Of a stretch of 64,000 nt of DNA, positions 54,571 through 64,000 are shown in pieces (positions within the stretch are counted from its first letter, which is position 1; the number at the start of each line of letters is the position of its first letter). Source of the DNA: Proteles cristata cristata (taxonomy: Eukaryota > Chordata > Mammalia > Carnivora > Hyaenidae); contig JAESUZ010003286.1 of assembly GCA_017311185.1 (NCBI GenBank), forward strand, positions 62,001 through 126,000, read 5' to 3'. The position numbers were made by a program, and so were the translations under genes. The notes beneath the pieces are model-generated. The model was not told the origin of the DNA and did not search any database. It saw nothing but the letters and a program-made list of their open reading frames with translations.

Positions 54571-54749
54571 CAAGACCATCTAGGGCAGGATGACAACACC
54601 ACAACACATAGACCCCCTCCTCTCATCTGGTGCCCAGGGCAGACACTGCTAATACACTCTTCAACTTGGCCCAGAAGCAACTTCTGAGTCCTTCTGGACA
54701 CAGTACTGTAGGCAAGCTCTACCCATAAGCTGTTCATTCCTGATGACTT

Positions 54750-54850
54750 CCATTACTCCCATTTCACAGAGGACAAAAAAAGAGGCACAGGGAGAATAAG
54801 GGACTTGTCCATGGAGAGCTTTCCCAATGCCACATGGCCTCCGTGTGGTT
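54750..54850 (-). repeat. MIR core fragment, antisense
   Basis: 'tactcccatttcacagaggacaaaaaaagaggcacagggagaataagggacttgtccatgg' is the antisense MIR core. Confidence 0.75.
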
Positions 54851-54989
54851 ATAGGGAACAAACACTTTTATGCCTCAACTGTAATTCAGGGAATGATTCC
54901 AGCATGTGGGAGGGGGTTTTATAATCAACATCATTTTTTTCTGCTTCCAGCTCAAGTTGTTATTTGGCCATGTTTTAAAAAGTAGATTT

Positions 54990-55221
54990 GGGGCACCTGA
55001 GTGGCTCAGTCCATTAAGCATCCAGCTCTTGATTTCAGCCCAGGTCATGATCTCACGTTTTGTGAGATCAAGCCCTGCATCCAGCTCTGCACTGACAAGC
55101 ATGGAGCCTGCTTGGGATTCTCTCTCTCCCTCTCTCTCTCTGCCCTACCCCTGTTCATGCTTTTCTCCCTCTCTCTCTCTCTCGCTCTCTGGCTCTCTCT
55201 CTCAAATATAAATAAACTTAA
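54990..55221 (+). repeat. Feline SINE, first of an inverted pair
   Basis: Head 'GGGGCACCTGAGTGGCTCAGTCC', long CT-rich segment 55121-55203, tail 'CAAATATAAATAAACTTAAAATTT'. The second, antisense SINE is inserted in this tail. Confidence 0.92.
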
Positions 55222-55430
55222 AATTTTTTTAATGTTTTATTTATTTCTGAGAGAGACAGCATGAGCAGGGGAGGGTCAGAGATAGAAGGAGACACAGAAT
55301 CTGAAACAAGCTCCAGGCTCTGAGCTAGCTGTCAGCACAGATCCTGACGCAGGATTCGAACCCACGAACTGCGAGATCATGATCTGAGCTGAAGTCAGAG
55401 GCTCAGCCAACTGAGCCACCCAGGTGCCCC
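55222..55430 (-). repeat. Feline SINE, antisense, in tail of preceding SINE
   Basis: Near-duplications TAAATAAACTT at 55209-55219 and 55431-55441. Head 'GAGCCACCCAGGTGCCCC'. Older subtype with several substitutions. Confidence 0.92.
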
Positions 55431-55441
55431 TAAATAAACTT

Positions 55442-56654
55442 TTTTTTAAAATAGGTTTTTATTATCATAATAAAAGAAAACAAACAATAGATTGTGCCCA
55501 CTGCACTTAATAAAACCCTAAGTATTTCATTCATTCACCCATGGGCCAGGGAAGATGCTGGGTATTGAGTTTATGGGGACACAGTGGACATACCAAGTGC
55601 CCAGGGAGCTAAAATGCTCAATTCTGACATTCCATTTAATTGGGGGATGGCGAGACTGGTTCACAAACAGGTTCAGTTCAACTCCACCATCCCAGGGCCA
55701 GGAGGGACCCAGAGATTGCACACATACCATCCTTCACTCCATCTTTTGTTCAGTCCTCTCTAGAGCCCTCTGACAGGGCACCCTTCACACACCTCCGGTG
55801 ATGGAGAAATCATTACCGCCCAAGGCTGCCACAATAACATCTTCAGATGGTTCTGCCTGCTACAAATTCTTCCTTTTGCCAAAAGGAAATGACATTCTCC
55901 AGAACCTCTTGCACTTGTAGTGTGTGTAACTAGATTTTGGGGACCTAGGGGGAAACATTAAAGGGGAAAGTGTCCAGGGAAAGAGAGACAAGAAAAGGAG
56001 AGAGGGAAGACACTAAAACTGTCCTTCTATATTTACACTGTGGTGAGACCATTACATATCCTTGCTCATAATTCTTATGCCTATCAGTTAAACATCATCT
56101 TGCCCATCTGAGATCCTTACAAACCCAGTTCCTTCAGAAGACCCCAAGTACATTTTCTGTGGTATCCTGTGCATGAGAGCTGATTGCTATGGTAACAACT
56201 GGATATAAATTTCCCAGAACCCCCAACTAAACTATTAATCAGAAAGATGAGGAAAGGGCCAGGGAAGTAAATAAATCAGTTAAGAAATCATCTCCTACCA
56301 GGAAGGGCAGGACCACCCCAACCCTGCTGAGGCAATAACCCATCCCTCTCTTTGATCCTTTGATGGGGAAAGAGGGGCAGCTGTAGCTTAAGGAGGGGCA
56401 CTACCTCACTCCCCTTTCTAGCTGTTTTGTTCCTCATTCTTGCAGAGTCAGAGAGGCTTCATAGTGGAAGCCATGCCTGGCATCTTATCCATGGAGAGTG
56501 AGGATAAGTGCCCTGTCAGCAGGAACATCACAGGTAAAATGCTGGACCCTGAAAACAATGTTCCGGCCAGCTTGAAAGAAGCGTTCGACTGAAGTGTGGT
56601 GATAAGAGTGGGATGAGAGTCAGCACAGATGGATAACAGATGGATTAGAGTGAT
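55442..56654. other. Unassigned DNA with an old-repeat trace
   Basis: No gene. 'acacctccggtgatggagaaatcattaccgcccaaggctgcc' (about 55790-55830) resembles a conserved phrase of very old LINE-type repeats, family unresolved. The rest is unrecognised. Confidence 0.35.
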
Positions 56655-56668
56655 GGGGGCCACATTTT

Positions 56669-56871
56669 TTTTAATGTTTTATTTTTTTCTAGGAGAGAGA
56701 GAGACAGCGTGAGCAGGGGAGGGTCAGAGACAGAGGGAGTCACAGACTGAAACAGGCTCCAGGCTCTGAGCTGGCAGTCAGCACAGAGCCCGACGCAGGG
56801 CTCGAACCCACGAACCGCAGATCATGACCTAAGCGAAAGTCGGACGCTCAACCGACTAAGCCACCCAGGCA
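56669..56871 (-). repeat. Feline SINE, antisense, subtype B, head-shortened
   Basis: Duplication GGGGGCCACATTTT, perfect over 14 bp, at 56655-56668 and 56872-56885. The head ends at 'GCCACCCAGGCA', so the first half-dozen bases of the SINE are missing. Otherwise close to subtype B consensus. Confidence 0.95.
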
Positions 56872-56885
56872 GGGGGCCACATTTT

Positions 56886-58250
56886 GACTAGAAGTTTATA
56901 CGATTTGTTTGGTTGGGATCTTTTCCAAAGACTTTATCATACTTGGTTTAATGTTTGTAAGTGGCTGTCTTAATAAGGAGTGGTATGGAAAGGCTTACCA
57001 GGCCTCCTTGAAGTGAAGTAGAGCCACCTGGAAACTGGTGGGTCTCACCAGGATACCTCCTGATGCTGGGCGGTGGATGTATTTGTTCTGATTATAGGAA
57101 ACAAGGGAGGAAAGTTTCTTTCCTGGAAGGGAAGAAACAGGGAATGCTTTCCCGGTATACACAGAATCTTGAAAAAGGAACATCCATATGACCAAAAAGG
57201 GATCCCGGACCTAGGAATGGTGGGCACCACTCTGGACTGGTCTGTGTCCTCTGCTGACCAGGCATGGTGGTGGCCCCACCCCTGGCTTAAGCTGACAAGG
57301 CTAAGGCAAGTAAGCCAAGGGGAGGAGTGACTTGAAGAAGACCAGCCATGGCTTTGCTGCAAACTCACCCTGGGATCTTGGGCAAAGCTCTTCCCATGTC
57401 TGGGCCTCAGTCTTCCAAAGTGTACAAGGAAGGGCCTCGACCAACTGAGGTCAAAGTCACCGTGTTACTAGCAGTAATGGGCCTTGATGCAAGGTCTAGC
57501 ACAGGACCCTTCTCCCTACCCCTTGTTTCTCCTTAAGAGGTTAAAGTGGACTACATCAAGGATGTCATCCTCAGGCAAGAGAAATGGGGGCAAGGGAGAG
57601 GAATTTCACCTCAAAAGTCACCTTATAAGAGATCTTATCAGAGAATACAAAGAGATGCCTCCAAGACTCCAACAGAGGGCCCCCAATGTCTTTTTGGTGC
57701 TCTCTGACTCTAAATTTAAGACTCTTAAGTGAGAAAAAGAGGAAGGGAAAGGGATGAAGGATGGAAGCAGGCTTCCCAACCCAAAGGCAGAGATTGAATT
57801 AAAACGTCAAAGAGAAAACTGAACAGCATCCCACCCCTCTCCCCTATGGAGCAAGTTTTTTCCCCAGGAGAAGCACTGGCTACACAAGCTTCTTTGCCCA
57901 TTGCCTCCTGTAAGCATCCTCAAAAAATTGATTTAGGCCCATCAGAGTGGAAAGGCCTTGAGACCTGGAGAGGGGAATGACAGACCTGAGGCCTCACAGT
58001 GAGGTGGGAAAAGCAGGGATTACAGCCAGGTCCCCTGCCCTCAGACCTATGCAGTTTCTACTGGACTGGCCAAATATCCTTACATTGTCTTCCTTGGGCT
58101 CTTGCTATAATGCATGCACATTCTGCAGTGAAAATGGCAGGGAAAGATCCTGCAGGGATTGGTAATTTTTCACGATGGGTGGCACTGAGGCTTCCCTGTT
58201 CCCTAGAGGAGGGAAATGAAGGGTTGATTAAGTACTCGAAACATCCCTGC
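56886..58250. other. Unassigned DNA with one MIR fragment
   Basis: A sense MIR core lies at about 57355-57425 ('caccctgggatcttgggcaaagctcttcccatgtctgggcctcagtcttccaaag'). No exon is supported in the remainder. Confidence 0.4.
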
Positions 58251-58259
58251 CTGTGGACT

Positions 58260-58470
58260 GTTTAATAAGTGCCTCGTCCATCTCTCAGGCATTAAAACTG
58301 ACATTTGGTTTGCTAATCCAATTTGGCAAGCCTCTCCAGGCTGCGATCACTGGCTGCTGGGCGCCATTTTGTTTGGTATGTTAGGAATCAATGCAAGCTC
58401 CCTGTACTTGCTCTCGCTACTGATTGATTAATTACAAATGAGACCTTTCCCTTTGTATTAATGTTCCAAT
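58260..58470. promoter_or_regulatory. Candidate conserved non-coding element
   Basis: Repeat-free block with 'ttgctaatccaatttggcaagcc' (NF1-like half site, CCAAT), 'tggctgctgggcgccattttg' and 'ctactgattgattaattacaaatg' (58418-58440, PBX/HOX-like TGATTGATTAAT). Inferred from motif composition, not from alignment. Confidence 0.4.
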
Positions 58471-58714
58471 ACACAGAGAATAGCCCCCAGTGGTCCAAGC
58501 AGCTCTGAGAATCCAGCGATGATGACCCAGCCATTCACCTGATTCTCTCAGCCTAATTCCTGGATCTAAATAAATCAGCAGAAAGCAGGTACGGAGTCTG
58601 CAAAACCCCCCTGATCTTTGGCCTATGCTATGCTGTCCACTTAGCAAGAGGAAATGTATAAGGGGGAGCCACAGAAGAACATTCAGCATCTTACGTAAAA
58701 ATTAACGAGGTATG

Positions 58715-58901
58715 GGGGTGCCTGGGACGCTCAGTCTGTTAAACGTCCGACTTCAGCTCAGGTCACAGTTTGTGAGTTTGAGCCTCGCATCAGGCTCTCC
58801 GCTGTCAGCACAAAGTCTGCTTTGGATACGGTCTCCTGTCTCCCTCTCTCTCTGCCCCTCCCCTGCTGGCTCCCTCTCCCTCTCAAAGATAAACAAACAT
58901 T
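58715..58901 (+). repeat. Feline SINE, host of nested subtype B SINE
   Basis: Head 'GGGGTGCCTGGGACGCTCAGTCTG'. Outer duplications TAACGAGGTATG (58703-58714) and TAACAAGGTATG (59141-59152) bracket both SINEs; the rest of its tail is at about 59133-59140. About ten bases are deleted before the B box ('caggtcacagttt'). Confidence 0.93.
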
Positions 58902-59119
58902 GGGGCGCCTGGGTGGCTTAGACTGTTAAGCTTACGACTTTCGCTTAGGTCATGATCTCGCGGTTCGTGGGTTTGAGCCCCGCGTCGAGCTCTGTGCTGA
59001 CTGCCGGCTCAGAGCCTGGAGCCTGTTTCAGAGTCTGTGTCTCCCTCTGTCTCTGACCCTCCCCTGCTCACGCTGTCTCTCTCTCTCTCCTAGAAATAAA
59101 TTAAAAAAAAATTTTTTAA
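58902..59119 (+). repeat. Feline SINE, subtype B, nested (young-looking)
   Basis: Perfect duplication ATAAACAAACATT (58889-58901 and 59120-59132) lies in the tail of the older SINE. Sequence is subtype B ('CTTTCGCTTAGGTCATGATCTCGCGGTTCGTGGG', 'TCCTAGAAATAAATT'). Confidence 0.96.
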
Positions 59120-59353
59120 ATAAACAAACATTAAAGAAAGTAACAAGGTATGTTGTGATTTCATTATGCAACATCCCTTATTTGGGTGCAGAATTAGTGC
59201 TCAGTGCATCTATTTCTCTCAGCCGACAAGATCTCTGTGAGTTACTGGGGTTTCTTTTGCTTTGCCACCAGGAAGCTCAAAGCTAAATACAGCTCTGTGG
59301 TTCTAGATACAGGTGTTTTCCTGTATACTCAGAGTAGTTTCTCACCTACTTTT

Positions 59354-59569
59354 TTTTTTTTTAATGTTTTATTTATTTCTCGGAGAGAGAGAGAGACAGC
59401 GTGAGCAGGGGAGGGTCAGAGAGAGAGGGAGTCACAGACTGAAACAGGCTCCAGGCTCTGAGCTGGCAGTCAGCACAGAGCCCGATGCGGAGTTCTAACC
59501 CACGAACCGCGAGATCATGACCTAAGCGAAAGTCGGACGCTTAACCGACTAAGCCACCCAGGCGCCCCA
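59354..59569 (-). repeat. Feline SINE, antisense, subtype B (young-looking)
   Basis: Perfect duplication CTCACCTACTTTT at 59341-59353 and 59570-59582. Tail 'TTAATGTTTTATTTATTTCTCGGAGAGAG', head 'CTAAGCCACCCAGGCGCCCC'. Few substitutions. Confidence 0.96.
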
Positions 59570-59582
59570 CTCACCTACTTTT

Positions 59583-60390
59583 AAATAAACATTTTAAACT
59601 ATTATATCATGTGTGTTCCTCATTTAAAGAAAATAACTATGAAATTATCATTTTGCCCTGCAAACTTGCTTATGCTGTTGGAAATTTTCCAGCTTTCTTT
59701 CTTATCAGAGAATTCTCTTGGGAAAGGAAGATGGATTGGACATTTATTTTTGCTTCCACAATATTCATTCTTCACAAGGCACAACCCATGGGCCCCCACT
59801 TGTAGTCCAGGCTGTCTAGGTAGACCTCTATCCCCTGGCCCAGTGATGGGCATTGCATTCCTTGAGCCACAGTGATTGGGTTGGAGTGCCATTAACCTAA
59901 GGTGGTCCAATCAGAGTGAACATCATAACTTCTGCTGGGAATGCTGGGCAAGATTCTTGTCCCTTTCTGCTCTGAATGTGAAAGGATATAGGCCCAAGCA
60001 CTCCAAAAAGTCATCTTGAGAACCAAAGGGAGAAGCCTGTTTGAAAATGAGTCAACCTTGAAGAGGAAGAAATGAGAGAGAGAAAGAGAGAAAGGAGGGA
60101 AGAAAGACACGCATCTGACAACATTATTTGAGCCCTATATCCAGCTACAGGAGTCAATATATTCACTTTGGGAGGATTTCCAGTGGCTTCTAGCCAAAAG
60201 AGCCCTGATAGTTTCTGGGGCGGGGGAGGCTATTAACTGTACCTGTGCCTTGAAGTCACCCTCTCCCAAGCCCCTCAAGAGATCACAAGTGCCCCTCTGT
60301 GACCAATCTGGTATCCTCCCCAGAGAGGTGAGGGTTGTCATTGTGGCACTAGAGGCCTCTTTAGTGCCCTAATACAAGAGAGGTCAGGTT
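59583..60390. other. Unassigned DNA with possible old repeat
   Basis: The block 59800-60140 ('cacagtgattgggttggagtgcc...ggtccaatcagagtgaac...cattatttgagccctatatcc') has the feel of a common old mammalian repeat, but I cannot name the family. No gene. Confidence 0.35.
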
Positions 60391-60394
60391 TTGC

Positions 60395-61143
60395 CAATCA
60401 CCTCCCAGGCTCTCATTTCTGAGCACCTGTCAGTGCAGACTGAAGGGCAGTCTTCTCTGCTTTCTCAGGGCCTTCTCCGCCCCCTCTCCTTTCATGTTAT
60501 CATCCCTCCTTTGGCCATCTATCTGCTGATGGCTTCCAAGTCTATCCCTAACTGGGCCATTCTGGAGCTCCCTACCTGGGAGCCTCTCCACCCCTGCTCT
60601 GGGCACCTCAGCCTCAACATCTCCTTCCTTTGTGAGGGTACCTTTCTCGGTCATGGCAGCTTAAAGACTTAGGACATCTCTTGCTCACTCACACTGTGCC
60701 TCCATCCAATTGCTCACCAAGACCTGGCAGACATCTGCCTGATGTCCCTGGAATCCACTTCTACATCTAGTTCCCACTGTTTCTGCTTCAAATCAGGTCA
60801 AACACAAGTCTTCACACTGATATTCTCCCCTCCTCCAGCTTACTCCCCATACTTCCATTTGAAACTCCTCCCAAAATACTGCCCTTACTTGCAGCTTCCC
60901 TTCTCATTACCTTGGGGGACTCCTTGTCACCAAAGTCCTCACCTACATGATCTGGCCCCACCCTGAAGATACTCCAGCATAAAGTACACCTTTCTCTACA
61001 AATGCCTCACAGCTCCCTTCCTCCACATCTTTGCTTATATGTCCTATCCCCCTCAGTGTCTCCCTGTTGAACTCCCACTCATCCGTCAAAGCCCAGATTC
61101 ATTCTACTTTCCTCTAAGAAACATTTACCTACTCCCACTTTAA
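60395..61143 (+). mobile_element. L2 fragment(s), sense (tentative extent)
   Basis: 'tgcctcacagctcccttcctccacatctttgcttatatgtcctatccccctc', 'tccctgttgaactcccactcatccgtcaaagcccag' and 'cctctaagaaacatttacctactcccac' fit the L2 3' region. The more 5' part (60395-60990) is less certain. Confidence 0.6.
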
Positions 61144-61548
61144 GAGTAGAATCATACTTTTGGCTTTTGGCTTGGAGGAGGCAAAGTTGCAACTGTCTTT
61201 AGTCATCCAGAACCTAGGATACCAGTTGCCTCCACCATGCTGCCTAAGTATAACACCAAGGAGATCAAAGTCATATTCCTAAAGTGCACTGGTGGGGATA
61301 TTGGTGCCATGTCTGCCTTGGCCCTGAAGATTGGCCCCTTGGGTCTGTCCCCAAAAAAGGTTGGTGATGACATCACTGAGGCAACCAGTGATTAGACGGA
61401 TCTGAGGATTATAGTGAAACTGACCATTCAGAACAGATAGGCCCAAATTGAAGTGGTACTTTCTGCATCTACCCTGATTATCAGAGCCCTCAAGGAACTG
61501 CCAGGAGACAGAAAGAAACATTAAGCACAGTGGAAATATCATTTTTTT

Positions 61549-61577
61549 AGACGAGATTGGGTGGTATGGCCGTAGAC
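61549..61577 (-). pseudogene. 5S rRNA fragment (rearranged)
   Basis: Nineteen bases (61577 to 61559, minus strand) match the 5' end of vertebrate 5S rRNA exactly; the next ten match 5S from about position 31 with one change. Only about 29 bases are present, with the internal promoter missing, so it is not a functional 5S gene. It sits at the 3' end of the SINE copy. Confidence 0.85.
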
Positions 61578-61621
61578 TAGAAATATAAGTTTTTTAAAAA
61601 AATGTTTATTTATTTGGGAAA

Positions 61622-61681
61622 GCGAGAGCGAGAGCGAGAGCGAGAGAGAGAGAGAGAGAGAGAGTGTGTGTGTGTGTGTGC
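61622..61681. repeat. Compound (GAGAGC)n-(GA)n-(TG)n microsatellite in SINE
   Basis: (GCGAGA)n, then (GA)n, then (TG)n and GCGTGCATG. It replaces the usual GA-rich part of the SINE, and shows how the CT-rich body of this SINE family seeds microsatellites. Confidence 0.85.
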
Positions 61682-62059
61682 GTGCATGAGTGAGGGAGGG
61701 GCAGAGAGAGAGAGGAAGAGAGAACCCCAAGCAGGCACCATGCTGTCTACACAAAGCCCCACACAGGCCTCGATTCCGAACTGTGAGATCATGACCTGAA
61801 CCGAAATCAAAAGTCAGATGCTTAACTGACTGAACCACCCAGGTGCTCCAGAAATATCATTTTTGATGAGATTGTTGACACTGCCCAACAGATGCAGCAT
61901 CTATCTTCAGCCAGAGAACTCTTTGGAACCATTAAGGAAATCCTGGGGTCTGCCCAATCCGTGGGCTGCAATGTTGATGGCCACCACCCTATGACATCAC
62001 AGACGACATCAACAGTGGTGCAGTGGTATGCCCTGCTAGTTAAAAATTACAAAGGAAAA

Positions 62060-62265
62060 GCACCTCAATGGCTCAGTCAGTTGAGTGTCCAAATTCTTGG
62101 TTTTGGCTCAGGCCATGAACTCATGGTTGTGGGATCGAGCCCCACATTGGGCTCTGAGATGGGCATTGAGCCTGTTTGGGATTCTCTCTCTCCCGCTCTC
62201 CCTGCCCTCCCCCTGTTCACTCTGTCTCTCAAAATAAATAAATAAATAGATAAGTTTTTTAAAAA
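62060..62265 (+). repeat. Feline SINE in RPL12 pseudogene 3' UTR
   Basis: Near-duplications ATTACAAAGGAAAA (62046-62059) and TCTACAAAGAAAA (62267-62278, approximate) bracket it. Head 'GCACCTCAATGGCTCAGTCAGTTGAG' lacks the initial GGG. Tail 'CAAAATAAATAAATAAATAGATAAG'. Confidence 0.92.
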
Positions 62266-62346
62266 TCTACAAAGAAAATATTTCAATAAAGGATCATTTG
62301 ACAACCAAAAAGAAAAAAAGAAAGAAAAGAATGGAATGGAATCATA

Positions 62347-62790
62347 GATTTCCATAGATACCTACCCAACCTATAATTAGAAACATTATTTCATAAAAAT
62401 CACACAGGCCTATCTCTGACAATTGAAGGACCAAGGACAAGTAAAAGAGGAGTCCTGCAGCCCACAGTACCTGCTCCCTTTCTTTCCACCCTCTCCTGCC
62501 CCATGACTCCATCCTGCACTGTGAGGGTATTGTGCACACAAGTATAGACTTTCAAGCCCCCATGCCCAAGGTCTACCTCACCCCAATAGCCTCTTTGCCA
62601 CTCCCACAGCACTATTTGACCACTGCTTTTGGCCAGAGGTGCAACAGTCTTGCAAAAGAGGCCAGTTCAGGTTCTGAATGCAAGTTTGGTCCATTTGGGC
62701 AGGAAATCCCAAGGTGGAGAATGCCAGAAGGAGATTTAGAAGGGGCCTGGCTTTCAGTGGGTCCTCAGTCTTGTGGGGAGGAGCTACGGC
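62347..62790. other. Unassigned DNA, no gene
   Basis: About 440 bp with no recognised gene or repeat. Confidence 0.35.
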
Positions 62791-62795
62791 TTCTG

Positions 62796-62912
62796 CAATA
62801 GAACTTCTCACACTTCAGTGTGCAAATGAATCAGCAGATTCTGCATTTATTATGAGCTCCCAGGGGATGCTGAGGTTACTGGGCCACTGACCACAGTAGG
62901 GGTTGCAAGGGA
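62796..62912 (-). mobile_element. MER20-like element with central deletion
   Basis: 'gaacttctcacacttcagtgtgcaaatgaatc' (one end) is joined directly to 'agattctgcatttattatgagctcccaggggatgctgaggttactgggccactgaccac' (distal half). The central part is missing. Confidence 0.72.
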
Positions 62913-63663
62913 CTAAAGCACGAGGCTCAGGTCTGATACATGGAAGCTACATTAGCTGTATGGAATCTTCTTTGCCACTTGAGTAAAATATGACCTTCAA
63001 TTCTCCCAGCAGCCCAGAGAGGCAGTGACAAGGCAGGTTGGTAGATTTGGAACTCCTGACGTTAAGTTCAGGTCCTTTGTCTGCTGGGAAGAACCCACTA
63101 GACTGCTGGGAACAAGTATTAGAAGGAAATCAGGTCATTTCCTGGATACCAACCTCACCATCAAAATTGCACAGCTAGAAGAAGCATCCCAGGTGGCATC
63201 TCAGGGATGTTGGAGGTGGGAAGATACTGTGCTCCCCCTGGGGTCTTCCCTTCCCCTGTACTCTCTAATGCTCTAATTTCACATATTAGCTAATTACTTG
63301 ACTCTCTTCTCCCTTCAGCATTGCTGACAAAGTTGGCCTCCCTCCAGCCTGTTTGGCCCCAAGCAAAATGTAGTATAAAGGGGCAAGGGGTGAGGGAGGG
63401 TGGTGCCTCCTGCCTTCTTGGTTGTTCCTGAAGTCTTAATAAATCACTTGAGTTTAAGCTTTGGTTTGCAAGCATAATTCATTCCTGAAACACGCTTGTA
63501 ATCCAAAGCACTCATATATCAGGGCAAATTCAAGAACCATTGGCTCATTTGTGATCATGTGACATTCAGTGTCACATATTACTTGTATTGCAAGATGTTG
63601 CTCATTAAAATTTATTAGAAATGTTTGCTTGTCTTGCAGAACAAGTTATTCACAATCCAAGGT

Positions 63664-63668
<5 letters not shown>
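62913..63668. other. Unassigned DNA, no gene
   Basis: 'gcttgtaatccaaagcactcatatatcagggcaaattc' and 'aacaagttattcacaatccaaggttttactg' (63490-63668) look like an old interspersed repeat adjoining the TG tract. The family is unresolved. No exon is visible. Confidence 0.35.

Positions 63669-63718
<50 letters not shown>
63669..63718. repeat. (TG)25 microsatellite
   Basis: Twenty-five uninterrupted TG units. Perfect and long, hence probably polymorphic. Confidence 0.97.
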
Positions 63719-63721
<3 letters not shown>

Positions 63722-63771
63722 TCTTGCATGGAGTCATGGAGTATTGAGATTGAAAACCCTTTGCTACAATT

Positions 63772-63890
63772 CTTTCACTTACCAATGTGGAAACTGAGGC
63801 CCAGAGAGATGTGGTGACGTGCCTGAAATCCTACAGCAAGTATGGAGCCATGGCTAACACAGGTCTCCTCACGTCCAGTTCAATTCTGTC
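63772..63890 (-). repeat. MIR fragment, antisense
   Basis: 'tttcacttaccaatgtggaaactgaggcccagagagatgtggtgacgtgcctgaaatcctacagcaagtatggagccatggctaacacaggtctcc' is the antisense MIR core plus 5' half. Confidence 0.83.
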
Positions 63891-64000
63891 CCCTCCTTCA
63901 CACCGCCTCTCTGCTAAACCCATCTCTCACCCATTCGAACATAAAAAGGACCTCTCCCACTTAACATCTGAATGACTTTCAGCAAACCATTTCATCTATC

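Larger units (their letters stand above)
61547..61850 (-). repeat. Feline SINE fused to a 5S rRNA fragment (chimeric retrocopy)
   Basis: Perfect duplication GAAATATCATTTTT at 61533-61546 and 61851-61864 brackets the whole unit. On the minus strand it reads: SINE head (61850) to SINE A-tail (about 61592), a 12-base linker, then the 5S rRNA start GTCTACGGCCATACCACCC (61577 down to 61559), then AATCTCGTCT (5S again after an 11-12-base gap), then A's. The SINE carries GAGAGC and TG microsatellite expansions (61622-61681). Confidence 0.85.
61157..62333 (+). pseudogene. RPL12 processed pseudogene, interrupted by two SINEs
   Basis: An intronless copy of the mRNA for ribosomal protein uL11 (RPL12), a component of the large-subunit stalk base. 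A 5' UTR-like part precedes the start codon at 61237-61239. The frame is recognisable at once ([23 protein letters not shown]) and breaks at codon 53, where the invariant Trp codon has become TAG (61393-61395). About 8 bases are lost near 61516. The copy continues after the first SINE at 61851 ('gatgagattgttgac') and after the second at 62266 ('tctacaaagaaaatatttcaataaaggatcatttgacaacc'), then ends in an A-rich tail (to about 62333). Flanking near-repeats GAGTAGAATCATA (61144-61156) and GAATGGAATCATA (62334-62346) mark the L1-driven insertion. It is not a functional gene. Confidence 0.97.

Noticed and set aside
61237..61530. RPL12 as a functional ribosomal protein gene
   Set aside because: Premature TAG at codon 53, a deletion of about 8 bases and two SINE insertions. 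It is a processed pseudogene.
61549..61577. Functional 5S rRNA gene
   Set aside because: Only about 29 bases with an internal gap, and no internal promoter or terminator.

Overview
The window is 64 kb of mammalian nuclear DNA, almost certainly from a cat-family genome (Felidae, or at least Feliformia). The evidence is about 35 copies of the tRNA-Lys-derived carnivore SINE in its feline form (start GGGGCGCCTGGGTGGCTCAG, B box GGTTCGAGCCCC, CT-rich stretch, AATAAATAAACATTAAAA tail) plus carnivore-type L1 3' ends. No protein-coding exon, functional structural RNA gene or CpG island can be supported. The longest open frame is 193 codons and ends inside a DNA-transposon relic. The window reads as an intergenic or intronic gene desert.

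Layout. 1-12 kb: sparse sequence with a MaLR-type LTR (3.45 kb), several SINEs, an old antisense L1 3' end (8.0-8.9 kb), a MIR and two MER20-like relics. 12-20 kb: L2 and MIR fragments, a repeat-free AT-rich block rich in homeodomain-type TAATTA cores (17.6-18.7 kb, the best candidate regulatory region), then antisense L1 3' UTR sequence split by a SINE. 20-23 kb: a decayed ERV-L-class internal fragment split by a MaLR LTR, then a MER5A-like element. 23-30 kb: SINE-dense, with a long antisense L2. 30-41 kb: mostly unassigned or ancient repeat, with a second candidate conserved block at 37.4-38.2 kb. 41.2-49.4 kb: ancient L1 in antisense orientation, in at least two overlapping-coverage pieces, bombarded by younger insertions. 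49-59 kb: antisense and sense L2, MLT1-like LTR pieces, SINE pairs and three further candidate conserved blocks. 59-64 kb: L2, an RPL12 processed pseudogene interrupted by two SINEs, and a (TG)25 microsatellite.

The most notable items are structural. (1) A SINE-5S rRNA chimera inside the RPL12 pseudogene. (2) A young L1 3' end at 44.5-45.5 kb with two poly(A) tracts and target-site duplications outside the second, the signature of 3' transduction of about 645 bp. (3) A perfect 31-bp inverted repeat with a 12-bp spacer in the old L1, consistent with a template switch. (4) Repeated insertion of new retroelements into the A-tails of older SINEs. (5) Eight copies of a distinct, apparently young SINE subtype that may be polymorphic. 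No new protein system was found. Repeat family names are from memory of consensus sequences, not from a database search.
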